Shown: positions 36,811 to 49,509 of the stretch, piece after piece
Layout of the letters: each line of letters starts with the position of its first letter
How positions within the stretch are numbered: the stretch's first letter is position 1
DNA from: Combretum micranthum
Lineage: Eukaryota; Streptophyta; Magnoliopsida; Myrtales; Combretaceae
NCBI GenBank assembly: GCA_024138025.1
Contig: JAMXBD010002503.1
Location: 62,001 to 126,000 of the forward strand
Reading direction: 5' to 3'
Length of the DNA stretch: 64,000 nucleotides
Notes under the pieces: generated by a model
What the model was told of the DNA's origin: nothing
Databases searched by the model: none
The model's input: the letters and a program-made list of their open reading frames with translations, nothing else
Position numbers and translations under genes: made by a program

Positions 36811-36867
36811 TTCAATGTTAAGTGTGCTTAGTATGTAGCATTCTATGATGGGTGACCTCCTGGGAAG
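36811..36867 (+). pseudogene. 5S rRNA-like segment (3' half)
   Basis: The stretch reads 'ttaagtgtgctta ... atgatgggtgacctcctggg' and matches in order the 3' half of plant 5S rRNA, including the box C region and the GGGTGACCTCCTGGGAAG motif. The 5' half is not recognisable, so this is not a working 5S gene. 5S-derived segments occur in Cassandra TRIM retrotransposons and in some DNA elements; its host element here is unresolved. Confidence 0.65.
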
Positions 36868-36889
36868 GGTAAATAAAAGGCAAATGTGT

Positions 36890-37185
36890 ATTTTTTTAAT
36901 AATTTGTCTTAGAATCAGAGACAAATTTGCGACAGAATAATTTTATTTAATATTTACTAATTGGATATTTAAAAATAACTAATTATAAAACAGAGACAAA
37001 TTTGCGACAAAAATTCCGTAGCAAATTTGCGACGGAAAATAAATCCGTCTCTAAAAGAATTAGCGACGATGATTTTTGAAACAGAATTTTGCGACGGAAA
37101 TTCTGTCTCTGAAAGTCTTTAGAGACAGATTTTTCACTTTCAGAGACAGAATTTTTTGTCTCTAAAGCCAAAATTTCTTGTAGTG
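36890..37185 (-). mobile_element. CACTA (En/Spm)-type transposon terminus
   Basis: The segment ends 'aaatttcttgtagtg'; reverse-complemented this is CACTACAAGAAATTT, the standard CACTA terminal inverted repeat. Inside it are the subterminal repeats usual for such elements: 'gcgacgga' and 'gagacaga/tctgtctct' words in both orientations (36975-37160). The opposite terminus was not found, so the element may be truncated or run through the AT-rich tract to an eroded end. No transposase was seen. Confidence 0.7.
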
Positions 37186-37189
37186 TAAA

Positions 37190-37620
37190 TATTTGAAAAG
37201 AGAGAGAAAAATATTTTAGTGCTCTGTTCTTGTATTTGCTATCTATTAGTGAGCATCTAGAGAGAGAAAGGAAATGATTTATTTCCTGAGTGTTGTAAAA
37301 GTGGTGTACTGCTCAATTAGAGCGTGTTTATTTGGTGATAAATAAAGTGGTAGTGAAGTTCTCGATTGGAGGTATTGGTGGATCGTGGAGAGTAGGAAGT
37401 GGGATAAACTTCGCGTTAAATATGGACTCAATTTTTCTATTTATATCTCTTTCATATTTCATATTATAATCTATTGTGTATTATCCAAGCTATTAAAGTT
37501 AAATTTGATCTGTTACATTAAAATTAGTTGTTTGAGCCTTTTAGGGCAAATATTCAATTTACAACATCCCTTCCCCCCACCTTGAGTATTCTTTAGTGTG
37601 GTTTCACATTTTCAGGAAAG
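37190..37620 (+). repeat. Direct repeat D, copy 1 (LTR-like)
   Basis: It matches 38370-38850 in the same orientation. Shared, in order: 'gagagagaaa', 'tcctgagtgttg', 'attggaggtattg', 'agtaggaa', 'attaaaattagttgtttgag', a pyrimidine-rich patch and 'gagtattctttagtg'. This texture, ending in a C/T-rich patch, resembles the 3' part of copia LTRs. The left side is cut at the CACTA terminus. Confidence 0.45.
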
Positions 37621-38289
37621 AAATTGGAGTCCATTAAGGAAATAATAGATCAGCTCCTGTGTATGAAAGATGTTTTTAATATGGCCAAAGTTGGTTTATT
37701 TTATAGGTCACAATCTAATCAATTTCTTGCATCAACGCAACTCACAATTGTTATTTGTTGCAATAAGGATAGCTTACAACCTTTATGGATTATCTTAAAG
37801 CATGCAAAGCCATGCCATTTTGAGAAAGTGAACGTAAGTAGCTTGAATTGTTAATACCATACCAACAAAAAAGCATGGATGACTAGCATGCTTTTTTACA
37901 AGTATGTTCGTTGGTTAGACTAGAAAATGCATGTTTGAAGAGTTTTGTCCTTGTTGGTAGATTATTCTTTAGCCCATCCAAGAAATATAGAAAGGCTACA
38001 AAATGTTTTTTTTTTTTTTTTCTTTTTTTGGCCATCCAACATGACATCAAAAAAATCGAACCATGTGATGCTAGGATAATAAACACTTTAAAAATGTACT
38101 ACAACAAGAGATTTTACCGTAAGATATTAGAAGCTTATGAATCGGGACAATCCAACCTACAAAGGATTAATGTTTTTGATGTAATCATTTGAGGCACGAC
38201 AAGCTCAAGTCTCAGGCTTGATGAGATCAAAGAGGACAACTTTAGTCGTGGGTCGTGCTGAAGGCTAGATAAGTTCATTCACCAGGGTA
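37621..38289. other. Spacer between direct repeats D
   Basis: Frames at 37624-37854 and 37911-38192 have no recognisable domain. If the flanking repeats are LTRs, this is the residue of an internal region. A T-run lies at about 38006-38026. Confidence 0.4.
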
Positions 38290-38850
38290 TGACATTATCT
38301 CTTATAGACATTTAAATGTTTGAAGGCTATAAATATATGATCCTTTGGACTTTTGAAAAAGGCTTTCATTTGCAAACAAACAAAACAAGAATCCATGTTT
38401 ATTATTGTTCTCTCGTTCATTATTTTGCAAATTCTAAGTAAGAGAGAGAAAATCAATTTTGAGTGCTCTATTCTTATTTTTGTAAATTCACAAGAAAGCA
38501 CTATAAAATTGAAGGAAATATTTTATTTCATGAGTGTTGCATGGTATATTGCTCAGCTTGAACTTGTGTGTTTGTGAAATCAATAAAGCACGTGAAGTCC
38601 TAATTGGAGGCAATTGTGATCATGAAAAGTAGGAAACAGGCAGAATTCCACATTAAATCTGAGCTTAATTTTTTATCCCTATATATTTTATATATATTAT
38701 ATCATGTTATTACTATATTCACTACTATCGAAGTTTAACTTGATTTGATTGCATAAAAATTAATTGTTTGAGTTTTTTAGGTTAAATACTTAATTCACAC
38801 ACCTCCCCCTCTCTCTCTCTCGAGTATTTTCTAGTGCGCTTTCATTTTTT
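38290..38850 (+). repeat. Direct repeat D, copy 2 (LTR-like)
   Basis: This is a second copy of the repeat at 37190-37620, with a CT-run at about 38808-38821 where copy 1 has a C-rich patch. It is longer to the left than copy 1 because copy 1 is truncated by the CACTA end. Confidence 0.45.
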
Positions 38851-41800
38851 ACATTGCAAAATTCATTTAGAGAATGAAGCAACCTCAAGAAACTTAAATA
38901 AAGAAACTTATGAAGAAATCATTCATGAACTCAAGAAAATGATAAATGATCTATATTACTACAATAAAATGGATGTTAATCACCTATTAGATTACTCGGT
39001 GAGAATGTTGAATGTTTAGAGGTCCAAAGCTTAGAAGAGATTGTGGTTAGTGTCATGAAAATCCTATTCAAGATACAGCTAAGGAGGATTCACCACCTTT
39101 AAACCAATCATGCGAAAAGAAGCACTCATAGCAGTAATAGATTCATATTTTATTAAACTGCCTCAGTTGTATTTGTAATTTTAGAGAATTATTAATTTAT
39201 GATATTGATGGTACTATAGATTTCTATAAGAATATTCCTAAAAATTATTATCTTATTAATTGATTGAAAATATTAACTTTGTAAATTGGTCCAAGTTGAG
39301 ATAGAAAAAAAAAAATATATTATTTTAAAGAGGTTGTTAATTGATTGTATATTAATTGCAAAGGTTTAACTATATATTGCGGTGTTGGGGATTGTGGCGA
39401 GGTAGATCACATGTTTTAAACCCGCACTGCTTTTTATAGGTCTTTCAAACCTAACCCTAAACCTAAACTTTATAGGATTTTATGTTAGGTTGCATTAAGC
39501 CTTTAATATTATATCAAAACTTGCTTTTCAGAATATAAGACAACATATACATTTTCCTTTTGATAAAACACTCAAATAATTAGTTTTATTCCAAGCCTGA
39601 TGAGGTCCCCCGAGATCATCCTTAATTTGTCAAGAAATCAATATTCATGTGCCATTAGGCTAAAATAACCTTAAGATAAGGAAACTTAATCTCTTGAAGT
39701 GCTTCTTTCCTTTTATATAATATTTGAAAATATACATATATCAACATATCATCTCTAAAACCGCAAACAATATGTTTGCTTAACTTCGGTAAGATGAAGT
39801 GGAACAGCTAATCCTTTCTTATAGATCTGTTCCTATGTCTGGTTAGTGGAACTGCTATTTAACACAGTTGCTATTACCGCATTGCAAAATGAAATTCTCT
39901 CGAGGAACAAAGTAACAGCTCTTTTTATTTTTTTATTTTCCGACTTATTTCCATATCTACCCATGCATTCTCAAAGGAGCTATAATGTATAATTATTACC
40001 ACTATATTCTATTTCTTAAGTATTGTATTTTATTTTTCCTTTATTTCATTTGACAAACCAAACATATCATAAAAATCATTAAAAGAATAATAAATATTAA
40101 ATAGCGTATATTTCAACAATCATAAAGTAATGTATTGGAGAATATGTGATATCTAGTATGAAACTTTTATAGATCCCTTAGCAGGACAGTTCGGCTCTTT
40201 TTTTTTTTTTTGGCCAAGGACACTTCGGCTCATTATTGTTCAACTATTGAAATGACTATAGAGTTAATATGGGAGTTATTTCAGTAGTTAGGATTGTGTA
40301 TAAATTTGATATTTCAATAATGTACAAGATCTATTTGTTTTAAAAAATAAATAGATGAGACCACAAAATTTTTTAATTTTTAAATACTTGTAAAAAGATA
40401 AAAATTACATTTTGAGCATTTGACAATAGTAGATTTAAGACTCTCTATAATTTTTCATAAAATAAACTAAGATACGATACATCTATATTTTATACCAAAT
40501 TTATGGTGGTTAGTCATGAAACCTAGCTTCAGTTTTTTACAATCGAAAATTTAAAATCTGATAGTCTGACCTTAATCTTTTTTTCATTTTAAATAATAGG
40601 TACATAGCTATTAGACAAGAGCATTGAGGGAGGAAAAAAAAAAAAAAAAAAAAGAGAGATTGCCGACGGAGATGTGTACGGCATTATAAATGTGTATAAA
40701 TTAATCATGGTAAAATTAGAAAGAGGAAGCTCTTCCACACTTCCCCAACAACCTATCCCATCACCATCACCTTCACCATCACCACTCCTCCTCCTCCTTT
40801 TATTTTTGTAATTGAATTAGGCGTTTTTTTGTTTTGTTATATTCTAATCATTTGGATATTATAATTTTTTTTAAATAAATACTTGTCAAGAAACATATAT
40901 AAAAAAAACTAATAATTTTACATATAAACATTCTAAATAAATATGTTACAAATACGATACAAAAAAATTATAAATACATATCAAATATATATAGGATGAT
41001 ATAAATAGATAAAAGTCCAATAACCTATACACACCGTGGATTAAAAGTCCCCCACGGAGCCGTATACTTGACCATTAGCGATGACTATATAAAATTAGTA
41101 AAAAATAGAAAAAAGGTTAATGATCATAGGTTGATCCAATTGACATGACGGCGAAAGCACTAATTAGCTAATCTTTTGAACCGTCGTGTGGTCTAAGTCC
41201 ACTTGTGCGGTGTGGCTTTTTCAAGGTGCAAGCGCAACAGATTCAATTATGATGCAGCATTATTGAATAATGGCCATCTCATGAGAATCAATTTGCAAAT
41301 GCATCATTTGACATGGTAAGAGTGAGCTTAATCACACATGGTTGTTGTCCTCACTCTAATGTAATAGTACTTGATTGGCTAGTTAATCTATTTAGATTAT
41401 ATAATTTTTGAAGTCCGGCATTTTATCCTTTCAGTATTTTCGAACAGGTATAATTATTCATAAATTTAGTATATTTATTTATCTTTTTGCTTTTATCTTC
41501 ATTTATCTTTCTTCATTCTTTCATTTTTCTCTTTATCCAATTTATTTTATATTATTTTTTTCTCTAGTTCTCACTTTGCCCCCGCGCCCCCCCCCCCCCC
41601 CCAAATTCCGTTCTTATATCTATCTCTCTCCAAATTAATCTTTATTTTTCTTTATTATTAAATTGCAATTCTCCATCTTTTGCAGTATGTTCTCTATTTC
41701 AAGGTTTGTTCATCAATGGTATGTGGTATGTTTATTTTCCAATTTTATCTATCATATTTGAGTTTTTATTTTGTTTATATTCCTTTAAAAAAGAGACTAT

Positions 41801-44800
41801 ATACCATAACAACTATTATTTTTATATTTAACAAAAAAATTTAAAAAATCATATTTTAAAAAAGATAATCATTGATTTTCTTAATTTTTTTTTTAATTCT
41901 TTCTCTCTCTAATTCTCTTTTCAAGAGATGCAAAATTAAGATCATTGTGTACAATATTCATTATAACATTGGTGATTTCAATGAGCCAAATTTCAAATTC
42001 AACTTTGTATATATATATATAGATATATATATACATATAAATGTAAATTTTGAAAACTTCATTTTTTATGACACTATTATTTTTTTCCTCTTATTTATAT
42101 TTTGCATGTAAAATTTTTTCATTGCAAAAATTTTTTTACTTCATCACTCTAAATCCTCATAATAATTGTATAAGAAAAGTATTATGGTTCTTTTTTTAAT
42201 TTTCACTTTATTGTACGGTTTTATAAGTGGCATAATGTTATTAAATAACCCACATTTATATCGAATTATCCTTATATTTTTCCATTTTTTTAAATTTTAA
42301 TACCATTTTGGTATACAAGATAAATGGAATTTATGCACAAAATGCTAAATTTAGAAATAATCTATTATCATAGCAACCATCTTTTGAAGTGTTTGTAATT
42401 GCTCAAACTAATTGGTGCCATCTTGTCAAGTAATAAAATTTAAGAGACATTATGTTGAAGAGACACATCTTTTAACATAGGTATAATTTTTGGAATAATT
42501 GTATCTTTTCTATAATTAATGCAATATGACACAACTTTGCATCATGGTGTTTCGATAGTCATTTTTAAATGACATATTGTTTCGTCAAACCAAAAATTTC
42601 ATATAAATATTGATATATGTAGATTATATATAAAGATATAATAGTGGTTGTGCAATATTTATTATAATATAATTCTTTAGACTTCATAACTCTTCAACAT
42701 TAGAAACTTTTATGGTTTGTATATGTTTATTGATAATGTTATTTAATTACTCATTATGTTTTGTTTTTGTCTTTTTTTTTTTTTTTTTTTTTTTTTGCCA
42801 ACATTATGTTTTAGTTTATCACTTAGGCCTTGCAATAATTAAAGTTAATTATTTTGATTAATCTATTGATAATGGTTACAAACTTGCTACTTTTAAGTTT
42901 TACATAAAAGAGTTACAATGTTTGCATAATGATGTAGTATTAAATGACATAGCTCTTAAGATATATAATCTTACATTTCCATAGGATTGCAACTTTTCCC
43001 ATGTAAAATGAGATTAATTAATATGATATAGTTCTAACATAAAATATATAATAAAATAATAAACATATACACAATATTATAATTAATTTGTCAATTTGCA
43101 TCGTTAAAATGTTAATTATGACAATCTTTAAAAAAAATTTAATATCTTCTTTATTGTCGTATTCATAAAAAATATATTCATGCATAGACTGGGGGGTTTT
43201 ATTATCTATGTTATTATAGTACATTTTCAATTATTTTTATTCTCTTATACTTTTTTTGTGCTATCTTTTCTTTTATTGATATAATTATATTGTTAATTTT
43301 TTTTCATATACAAACTCAATTATAATTAAAAATTTATCTGCATATTATGCAAGCTTGTAACTAGTTAATTTTCTTTTTGCCGATTACTAGTTAATTATTA
43401 TAGATGCATGTGCTATATTTTGCATTTTCATGTTTTCCTTCTTCTTTTTTTATCCTTTTCTTTTTGACAAAATTAATTGCTAATAAGATTTTTGTATTAT
43501 TTTACTTTATTGAACATATCCTAGCTATAGAAATAAAAAACGGAATGCTACATTTTCAAAGGGACAATATGGGTTCAAAATCTCCTCCCTTTGTTGTAAT
43601 ATATATATAAAGAACAGAAAAGGCCGATTAGGATTAATGGCTACCAATGCACACTAAAATATTACGGAAAGCACACGTATTTATATAATATTTATCTATA
43701 TATATATGTTTGTGTATATATACATATATAAAGGATAATGACTCGACTTAGTTTAGATGTTTTGCTATAAATTGTACCATACTATATTGCATTATTTTTT
43801 ATATGATTCTAGATTTAGGGCCTACTTGTTTCATCTTTTTCTGGTCATTTCGGCATTTTATTTTTATCTTTTTTAAATAGATATTTATCAAGAAATAGAT
43901 ACAGATGAAAAACAAACATTTTTACTTGTAAATAAATAAAACAAAAATATAGAAAAGATATGGATAAAAATAAGATAATTCATACATACCTTTATATATA
44001 GAGAGAGAATATCATGAATCATCAATTTATATATTAAAAATTATTCTCTCTCTAGTGTTCTTTTCTTTTCTTTTTTTTTCCCTTTTTTTTTTAACATTCT
44101 TTGTTTAAAACTTGAGTACAATGATATTAGGCTAAATAAGCAATATGAATAGCCTTCAAAATGCCTAAGTGCTAGACAAGAGTTCTCTTAAGAAATACTT
44201 CTGTCAGTGATGCTGATATATTTTAGAAAAGAGCAGTTAAAACATTAGATGATAGTTTTCATATTTTCCAAAATATTAAGGATGTCGATTTAGACTATTC
44301 ATACATCATTACATTTGAATGATATATAATATAAATTATTTCAAATTCTAAATTATATGCTTCAGGGTATTTATTATGACTATCCTCTTATTATATTGTA
44401 TATATCTAGCATACTAATCACTCAATAAATAGAAAATCATAACACGAGGACAATTTCTAATTCATTTCTTAATTCATCTCGTAATAAATAAATAAATTAA
44501 AGCAGCTGAACGATTGATAATTTTAGAAGGAAAATTCTACGGTTCTGCTATTAATTTTGATGGAATCGGTCCTATCATATCCAATCGTAACTGAATTATT
44601 AAAATAATTAATATTTCGTTTATTATAATTATTTCAATGGATAAATCGTTGATGAAATGGTTAGTAAAAGCTCCCATTTTAGACATATCATCCATCCTTG
44701 TCCACATAGAAAAAAACGATAAACCACGGCCTCACACTCTCTCTTGTGGCATCATTCATCTTTCCAAATATGAACATCCAGAAACAATAAAAAGACTTTT

Positions 44801-45600
44801 ATTTCGTGAATTATTGAAACCAGATAATTGTAGCTGTTGAAGAACCAATGAGAACAGGTGATAAAGGCGACCGCCAATGTTGTCTCGTCTCTATGGTTAA
44901 TGTTAAACATGGACATGCCGTACTTGTCGTCGTTTGTCATTTTCGGGGGGGGACCATATATCGCTGAGAATATGAAAGGTTGAATATATTTTATTTTCAA
45001 ATGTTGTTTTGCTTCTCGAGAACGCAATTTCACCAGATTGATAGGCAAGTTGTTTTCACAGCAGCTATTTAGTTGCACACATTTTCAATCACCATACTTT
45101 TCAAACCAGTGAAGTTACGGATAAACCTTGGTTTTACTTTTATTGTCTTTTACTATTTCAAAATTTCAACGTATTTATCAAAAATTTCCAAGTACAACTT
45201 GTTCAAATGTATGATTGGCGAGTAGAATAATAAAAGCAGCAATAAGTAATATACAAATATTAATCAGTATTCAAGAAGAGAGAGAGAGGAAAAAGAAAAA
45301 AAACTGCACCAAAGGAAGGAAGCCACCCAAAGACATGGGAACCACTCAAGTTGTTACACAGGAGAAGGATATCAATACCAGCATTACACCCAATCTTTTA
45401 TATGCTAGCTTAATATTTATTTTTTATGGTTACTTAAGCTTCTCCACAGTCTTGTCAATTAAAAATATTCAATATATATAAGTAAATTGTGATAATTAAG
45501 AGTATACTTGCTTAAAAAACAATACATTTGGTTGATAGGCTATCTGATGAAGAGGAAGAAGTGGCAAATAGATACCTAAGAGGTAAAAACTAATTAGTGG
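38851..45600. other. Long gene-free AT-rich stretch
   Basis: No protein family was recognised on either strand. Landmarks: A-run at about 40635-40653; TCACCA/CTC-rich patch at 40757-40800; less AT-rich block at about 41020-41350; C-run at 41587-41602; (AT)n-type run at 42009-42035; T-run at about 42772-42796; AT-word cluster at 43690-43735. About 44520-44640 is related to 52485-52610 ('ctgctattaattttga'), a dispersed repeat. Short frames (44637-44840, 45215-45481) look like chance. Confidence 0.5.
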
Positions 45601-46977
45601 CAGCTTCACAAATACATGTCCTTATCTCCAAGGAAATGGACCAATAGGAAGAAGTCACTCCCATTAGGGGTAAGCTACGTCATTTTTAGCATAAATTCCA
45701 TTATTTAGGCCTTCAAATGCAGTTTTTTATATTTATGAAAAGTTTTAGCTTTGTAGATACTTCAGTTTTATATGTCGTTTGTTGCATTTTATTCATGTTT
45801 TTATGTACTTTGTGTTCTTAAGTTTTAAAACTTTTCTATTTTTTGAAGTTTTTCAAGTTTTATTTTTAGGCAGCTTTCTAGCTGGCTTATATATACATGC
45901 CCAAGGGCAAATGAGACAATGAGTTATCATTTTGAAAATACAGAATTGAACCAATTTGCTCTTTTTTGTACCTAATTCTCGAATTATACTATTAATTTCG
46001 ATTTTTTTGTGTTATTTACCTAGGTATTCTTAGAATCAATAGGTATTTGAAGATCACACTTCAACATTCGTATGCAAATCAATGATTTGTGATAAACCCT
46101 TATTCCATTATTCATGTCATACCTTGTATCGCTATAATAAAACTGGAACTAACTTACACATCTTGAAAAAAGCTATCACTTTATGCAGTTGTAATTATTA
46201 AGATATTGGCAATACATATAAGGAATATATCACAAAATATACTTTCCCATTTGAAGCCTTAGCCCCAGTTTTCTACCGAACCGAGCACTACCATGTCTTT
46301 TAGTGTGGTTGAGAAGGGTGCGACAATGTCACGTGGTCCGAATTGTATGAGTTCAATAGTCTTAATTGGGAGCTTTATTGTGGATTCGACATGGTCAAGT
46401 GGTTTAGATAGAATGAGGTTGATGATCATGGTTAGCGGCCTCAACAAGGGTTTAGGTAATGGGAGTTTGATGACTGCTCAAATGGTTCGAAGGTGTTCAT
46501 CTTGGTCACGGAGTTTGTTTGAGGTTGTGTCTAGGCTCTCTTAGTTGGTTATATGTTGGTGGGTTGGCCCTTGGCTTGACAGATGAATGAAATCTCATGA
46601 GTAAAAGATCAAAATACTAATGGCCAATTTGTTTGGTTTTAAGAAGAAATTATGATCTCTTATATTTTCACAATAATTCTATAGATTAACTACTTCATAG
46701 CAAATCAAATATGGTAATAATCTTATAACGGGATAGCAACGATTTTATTCTATCTTATTGCATTAGTAACACGTTCTATAATTATTTGCGTAAGATAAAT
46801 TGAAGTGATATCTTTTAAAAAAACTTTAAATTTTAAGATATATACATTCTTTGAATGGAAATCATTTTCCCATTTGTGAGATAATGTACATGCTCTAATG
46901 GGACAATTTATATTGGCTAATTATGTATGTATTTTATATTCATATTAGATTGGTCTCAGCTTTAGAAAAAAATTAAG
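45601..46977. other. Unassigned, possibly retroelement-derived
   Basis: About 45660-46250 has T-rich, 'agttttag' texture resembling non-coding LTR sequence. About 46255-46620 is distinctly GC-richer. The + frame 46293-46544 (83 codons) and the - frame 46259-46447 both stay open, but neither shows a domain I can name, so no gene is called. Confidence 0.4.
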
Positions 46978-47145
46978 GGTTAATGTCATGAATGATGTTT
47001 GAATTTTGATAAAACATACAATTAGATACCTAATAGTATTTCCATCAAGTTATTTTAGTTATTAAATTGATTAATTTAAAAAATTTTCAGTATTAAATTA
47101 ATCCATTTTAAAGTTTAAGATACCATACATGATATTATTTCTAAA
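46978..47145. mobile_element. Foldback MITE (family C), short relative
   Basis: The left end 'gggttaatgtcatgaatgat' pairs inversely with the right end 'gataccatacatgatatta'. The inner 'attaaattgatta' words match family C (14957, 20254). At about 165 bp it looks like an internally deleted copy. Confidence 0.4.
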
Positions 47146-47399
47146 ATTAAATATAAATTATAAATTATAAATAACTTATTTATTTATTTTTCATATTTAT
47201 CTTATCATACATCGACTTGTCATCGTATTATTTAAAATTTATTTTTAGTTATATCACATCAATGTTTCCATTATCAAACCGTGGCGGCAAAATTGTAGGA
47301 AACACGCAGAATCCTTGAATTGGCCGGGTACGGCCGGTACTGACAGCACACATGTATGGGTCGGCACTCAGCAGTCATACAAATCCTTCTATGGTTTTA

Positions 47400-48870
47400 G
47401 TTTCACATTATTGTTGTTACGAAACCCAACCCAAGTCCATCTTCCTTCACGATTCCGGTTCCTACAAAAACAAATACAGCTTGTACGGTTAAATCAAACC
47501 GTGTAAACAAAAGTACAGTCCTCTTTTCGCTTTAAACGAAGTCCTCCATATCCACGTCATTGCTCTTGACTCACCACTCTCCAAGGTCAAACCTTTATTT
47601 TCTATAATTAATGACCCCTTTCATTATTAATAAAATTACCGTTTGTCTTATAAAATATTAATTGAAATTGTTTAAATTCTTAAAATATGTTATATTATTA
47701 TAGTGTCATTTATTTTAGCCATTAATTATATACAACAGTAGTTTAAAGAATTACAATAAAAAGTGATGCAATTTATATATTATTATTGGTTGTAGGAAAA
47801 AATAAAATTTTTATTATTGATTACACTTAAGCAAAACAATATTCTATCCATAGAAAAAAAATAATTAATAAGTATATATATGAAAATATAAAAAAACTTC
47901 TTTATTTATAAAATAAGTGAGTTTGGATACTCAATAATATATCCTTACAAATAATTAGATGAAAAGCATGTACATGGTTTTATTGAGAAAATTTATTGTT
48001 TTTACTCTGTATAGTTTATTCTTCTTTATCTTTATAATTTAGCACTTGGCACCTAGATTAAATAATGTTTCTACGTTATAACACTATCTATAATATTGAA
48101 GTTTTTGAAAGAGATATAATGCTTGCACTTATTTATAATACTACAATGCTTAAGAGGGGTCATTACATCACATTTTTATTTTTTGTTAAAGTTAAATAAT
48201 CATTGATGTAGCTATATGTAATATGATATATATAAGGGAATAGTACATAGAAGTCATTTAGAATAGTTATATATATGCATTTTGCTTATCTTTTTATGAA
48301 AAAAAAAGTATATATATTTTAAAATATTTCTATTGATAGGCTATTTCAGGTTTACACTCTTCAAGCTCGGTCTAACCTCTTTAGATCTTTGGTTAACCTA
48401 CTTGAATTATTTGACCAATTGAAGCCTCTTTCTGATCCAAGAATTGTTTCACTAGTCGATAGCTCAGTTATCTCTTGCCTATTTTTGAACTGATTCTACA
48501 AATCGCTCTTAAGTTAGATAGTAGAACGCTTTCAAGATAGATAGATGAACTGTCTTGCATATTATTTGTGAAACATTCTTGAGGATCTTGGAACTATCTT
48601 AATGGAAATTTATACCTTTCTATAATGTTAGGAACAACTACGTAAATGCTTTTTTTTCCCTATAAATAAAGTTGATAAGTAACCAGTATGACTCATTTGG
48701 TTATGTATAGCTTTAACTCTACCTTTCTATTTATCAAATATCCTACTAACTTAAGTATTGGAGTGAGTATATAAAACAACTTATAATAATTCTTCTCATT
48801 TTCTTTCTTTTCTAAGCCTATCACTTATTAGAAGCTTCTATGATCCTATTGATAAGACTATTCAGTCAAT
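47400..48870 (+). repeat. Inverted duplication, arm A
   Basis: Read in reverse complement, this arm aligns along nearly its whole length with 50120-52495. Clear matching blocks are 47440-47545 with 52350-52455 ('gtttgatttaaccgtacaag', 'ggaaccggaatcgtgaag'), 47930-48060 with 50680-50820, and 48165-48180 with 50565-50580 ('gtgatgtaatgacccctctt'). Block 48690-48800 also matches 50215-50330. Similarity by eye is roughly 80%. It lacks the two insertions present in arm B and so records their empty sites. The PADRE gene itself is not part of this arm. Confidence 0.8.
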
Positions 48871-48999
48871 TATTTAACCATTAAAATAGATATAGTAATT
48901 AGAATATTAACTATTTTAGTGATTCGATCACGATTTAATGTAGTGTGAGCCGTTAAATAGTGATGGGACCATAGAATTAATGAGGTCACTATTCATAGG

Positions 49000-49125
49000 G
49001 CAAGTTTTTCAAGGTCGGGTTCGGTTAGGAAAATACAAAGGTACTCATTAAGAAGGATGAAATGGGTGGCTCGATCGTTTAGAATGAGATTGAGCACCAT
49101 CGATGAAGGATTGGTTTTGCCTTAG
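49000..49125 (+). pseudogene. C-terminal fragment of the PADRE gene
   Basis: The fragment is equivalent to codons 173-213 plus stop of the intact gene at 52868-53509. All 41 codons stay in frame with no internal stop and end at the same place (CCT TAG instead of CCC TAG). I count five amino-acid changes, corresponding to D181V, L184I, R185Q, S189L and S210L; the run from R190 to G209 is identical. DNA similarity continues into the 3' flank to about 49175. No upstream part of the gene precedes it, so no PADRE domain can be made. It lies in the spacer of the inverted duplication, in the same orientation as the intact gene. Confidence 0.88.
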
Positions 49126-49468
49126 ACCTTATGTTGTTGTGGTTGCTAGCATGTTACAATGATGATGAGTTCCTAATGAAAAATAAAAAAAGGGCCGATA
49201 CCCTCCTCTTTCCCATCTTACAAGTTGTCAGCAACTTCACAGTCACAGATCTTATATCGAGCCCCACCAATGTATATAATTTTTATTTTCTTCTAGTATT
49301 ATAAAATATGAAAATAATCTTTTTTTTCAAAAAGAAAAGTCTAAGCACTAGCTTCTTCTTCTTCTTCTTTTGATTATTATCTCGTTACTCTACCACATGT
49401 TGGATAGATAGTGCCATTGGAAGATTCTGTTCTTAATTTCCATACCGCAGTGAAACAAACTGAACCCC

Positions 49469-49469
<1 letters not shown>

Positions 49470-49508
<39 letters not shown>
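49470..49508. repeat. (TC)n(AC)n microsatellite
   Basis: A TC run immediately followed by an AC run. It makes small chance frames on the - strand. Confidence 0.85.

Positions 49509-49509
<1 letters not shown>

Noticed and set aside
36811..36867. Functional 5S rRNA gene
   Set aside because: Only the 3' half is recognisable, with substitutions; no tandem 5S unit or terminator T-run at the right place.
44752..45078. 108-codon antisense open frame
   Set aside because: No motif or domain visible; surrounded by featureless AT-rich sequence.
46293..46544. 83-codon open frame in a GC-richer patch as a possible gene
   Set aside because: No recognisable domain, the opposite strand is also open, and no promoter or splice context was seen. 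Kept only as an unassigned region.
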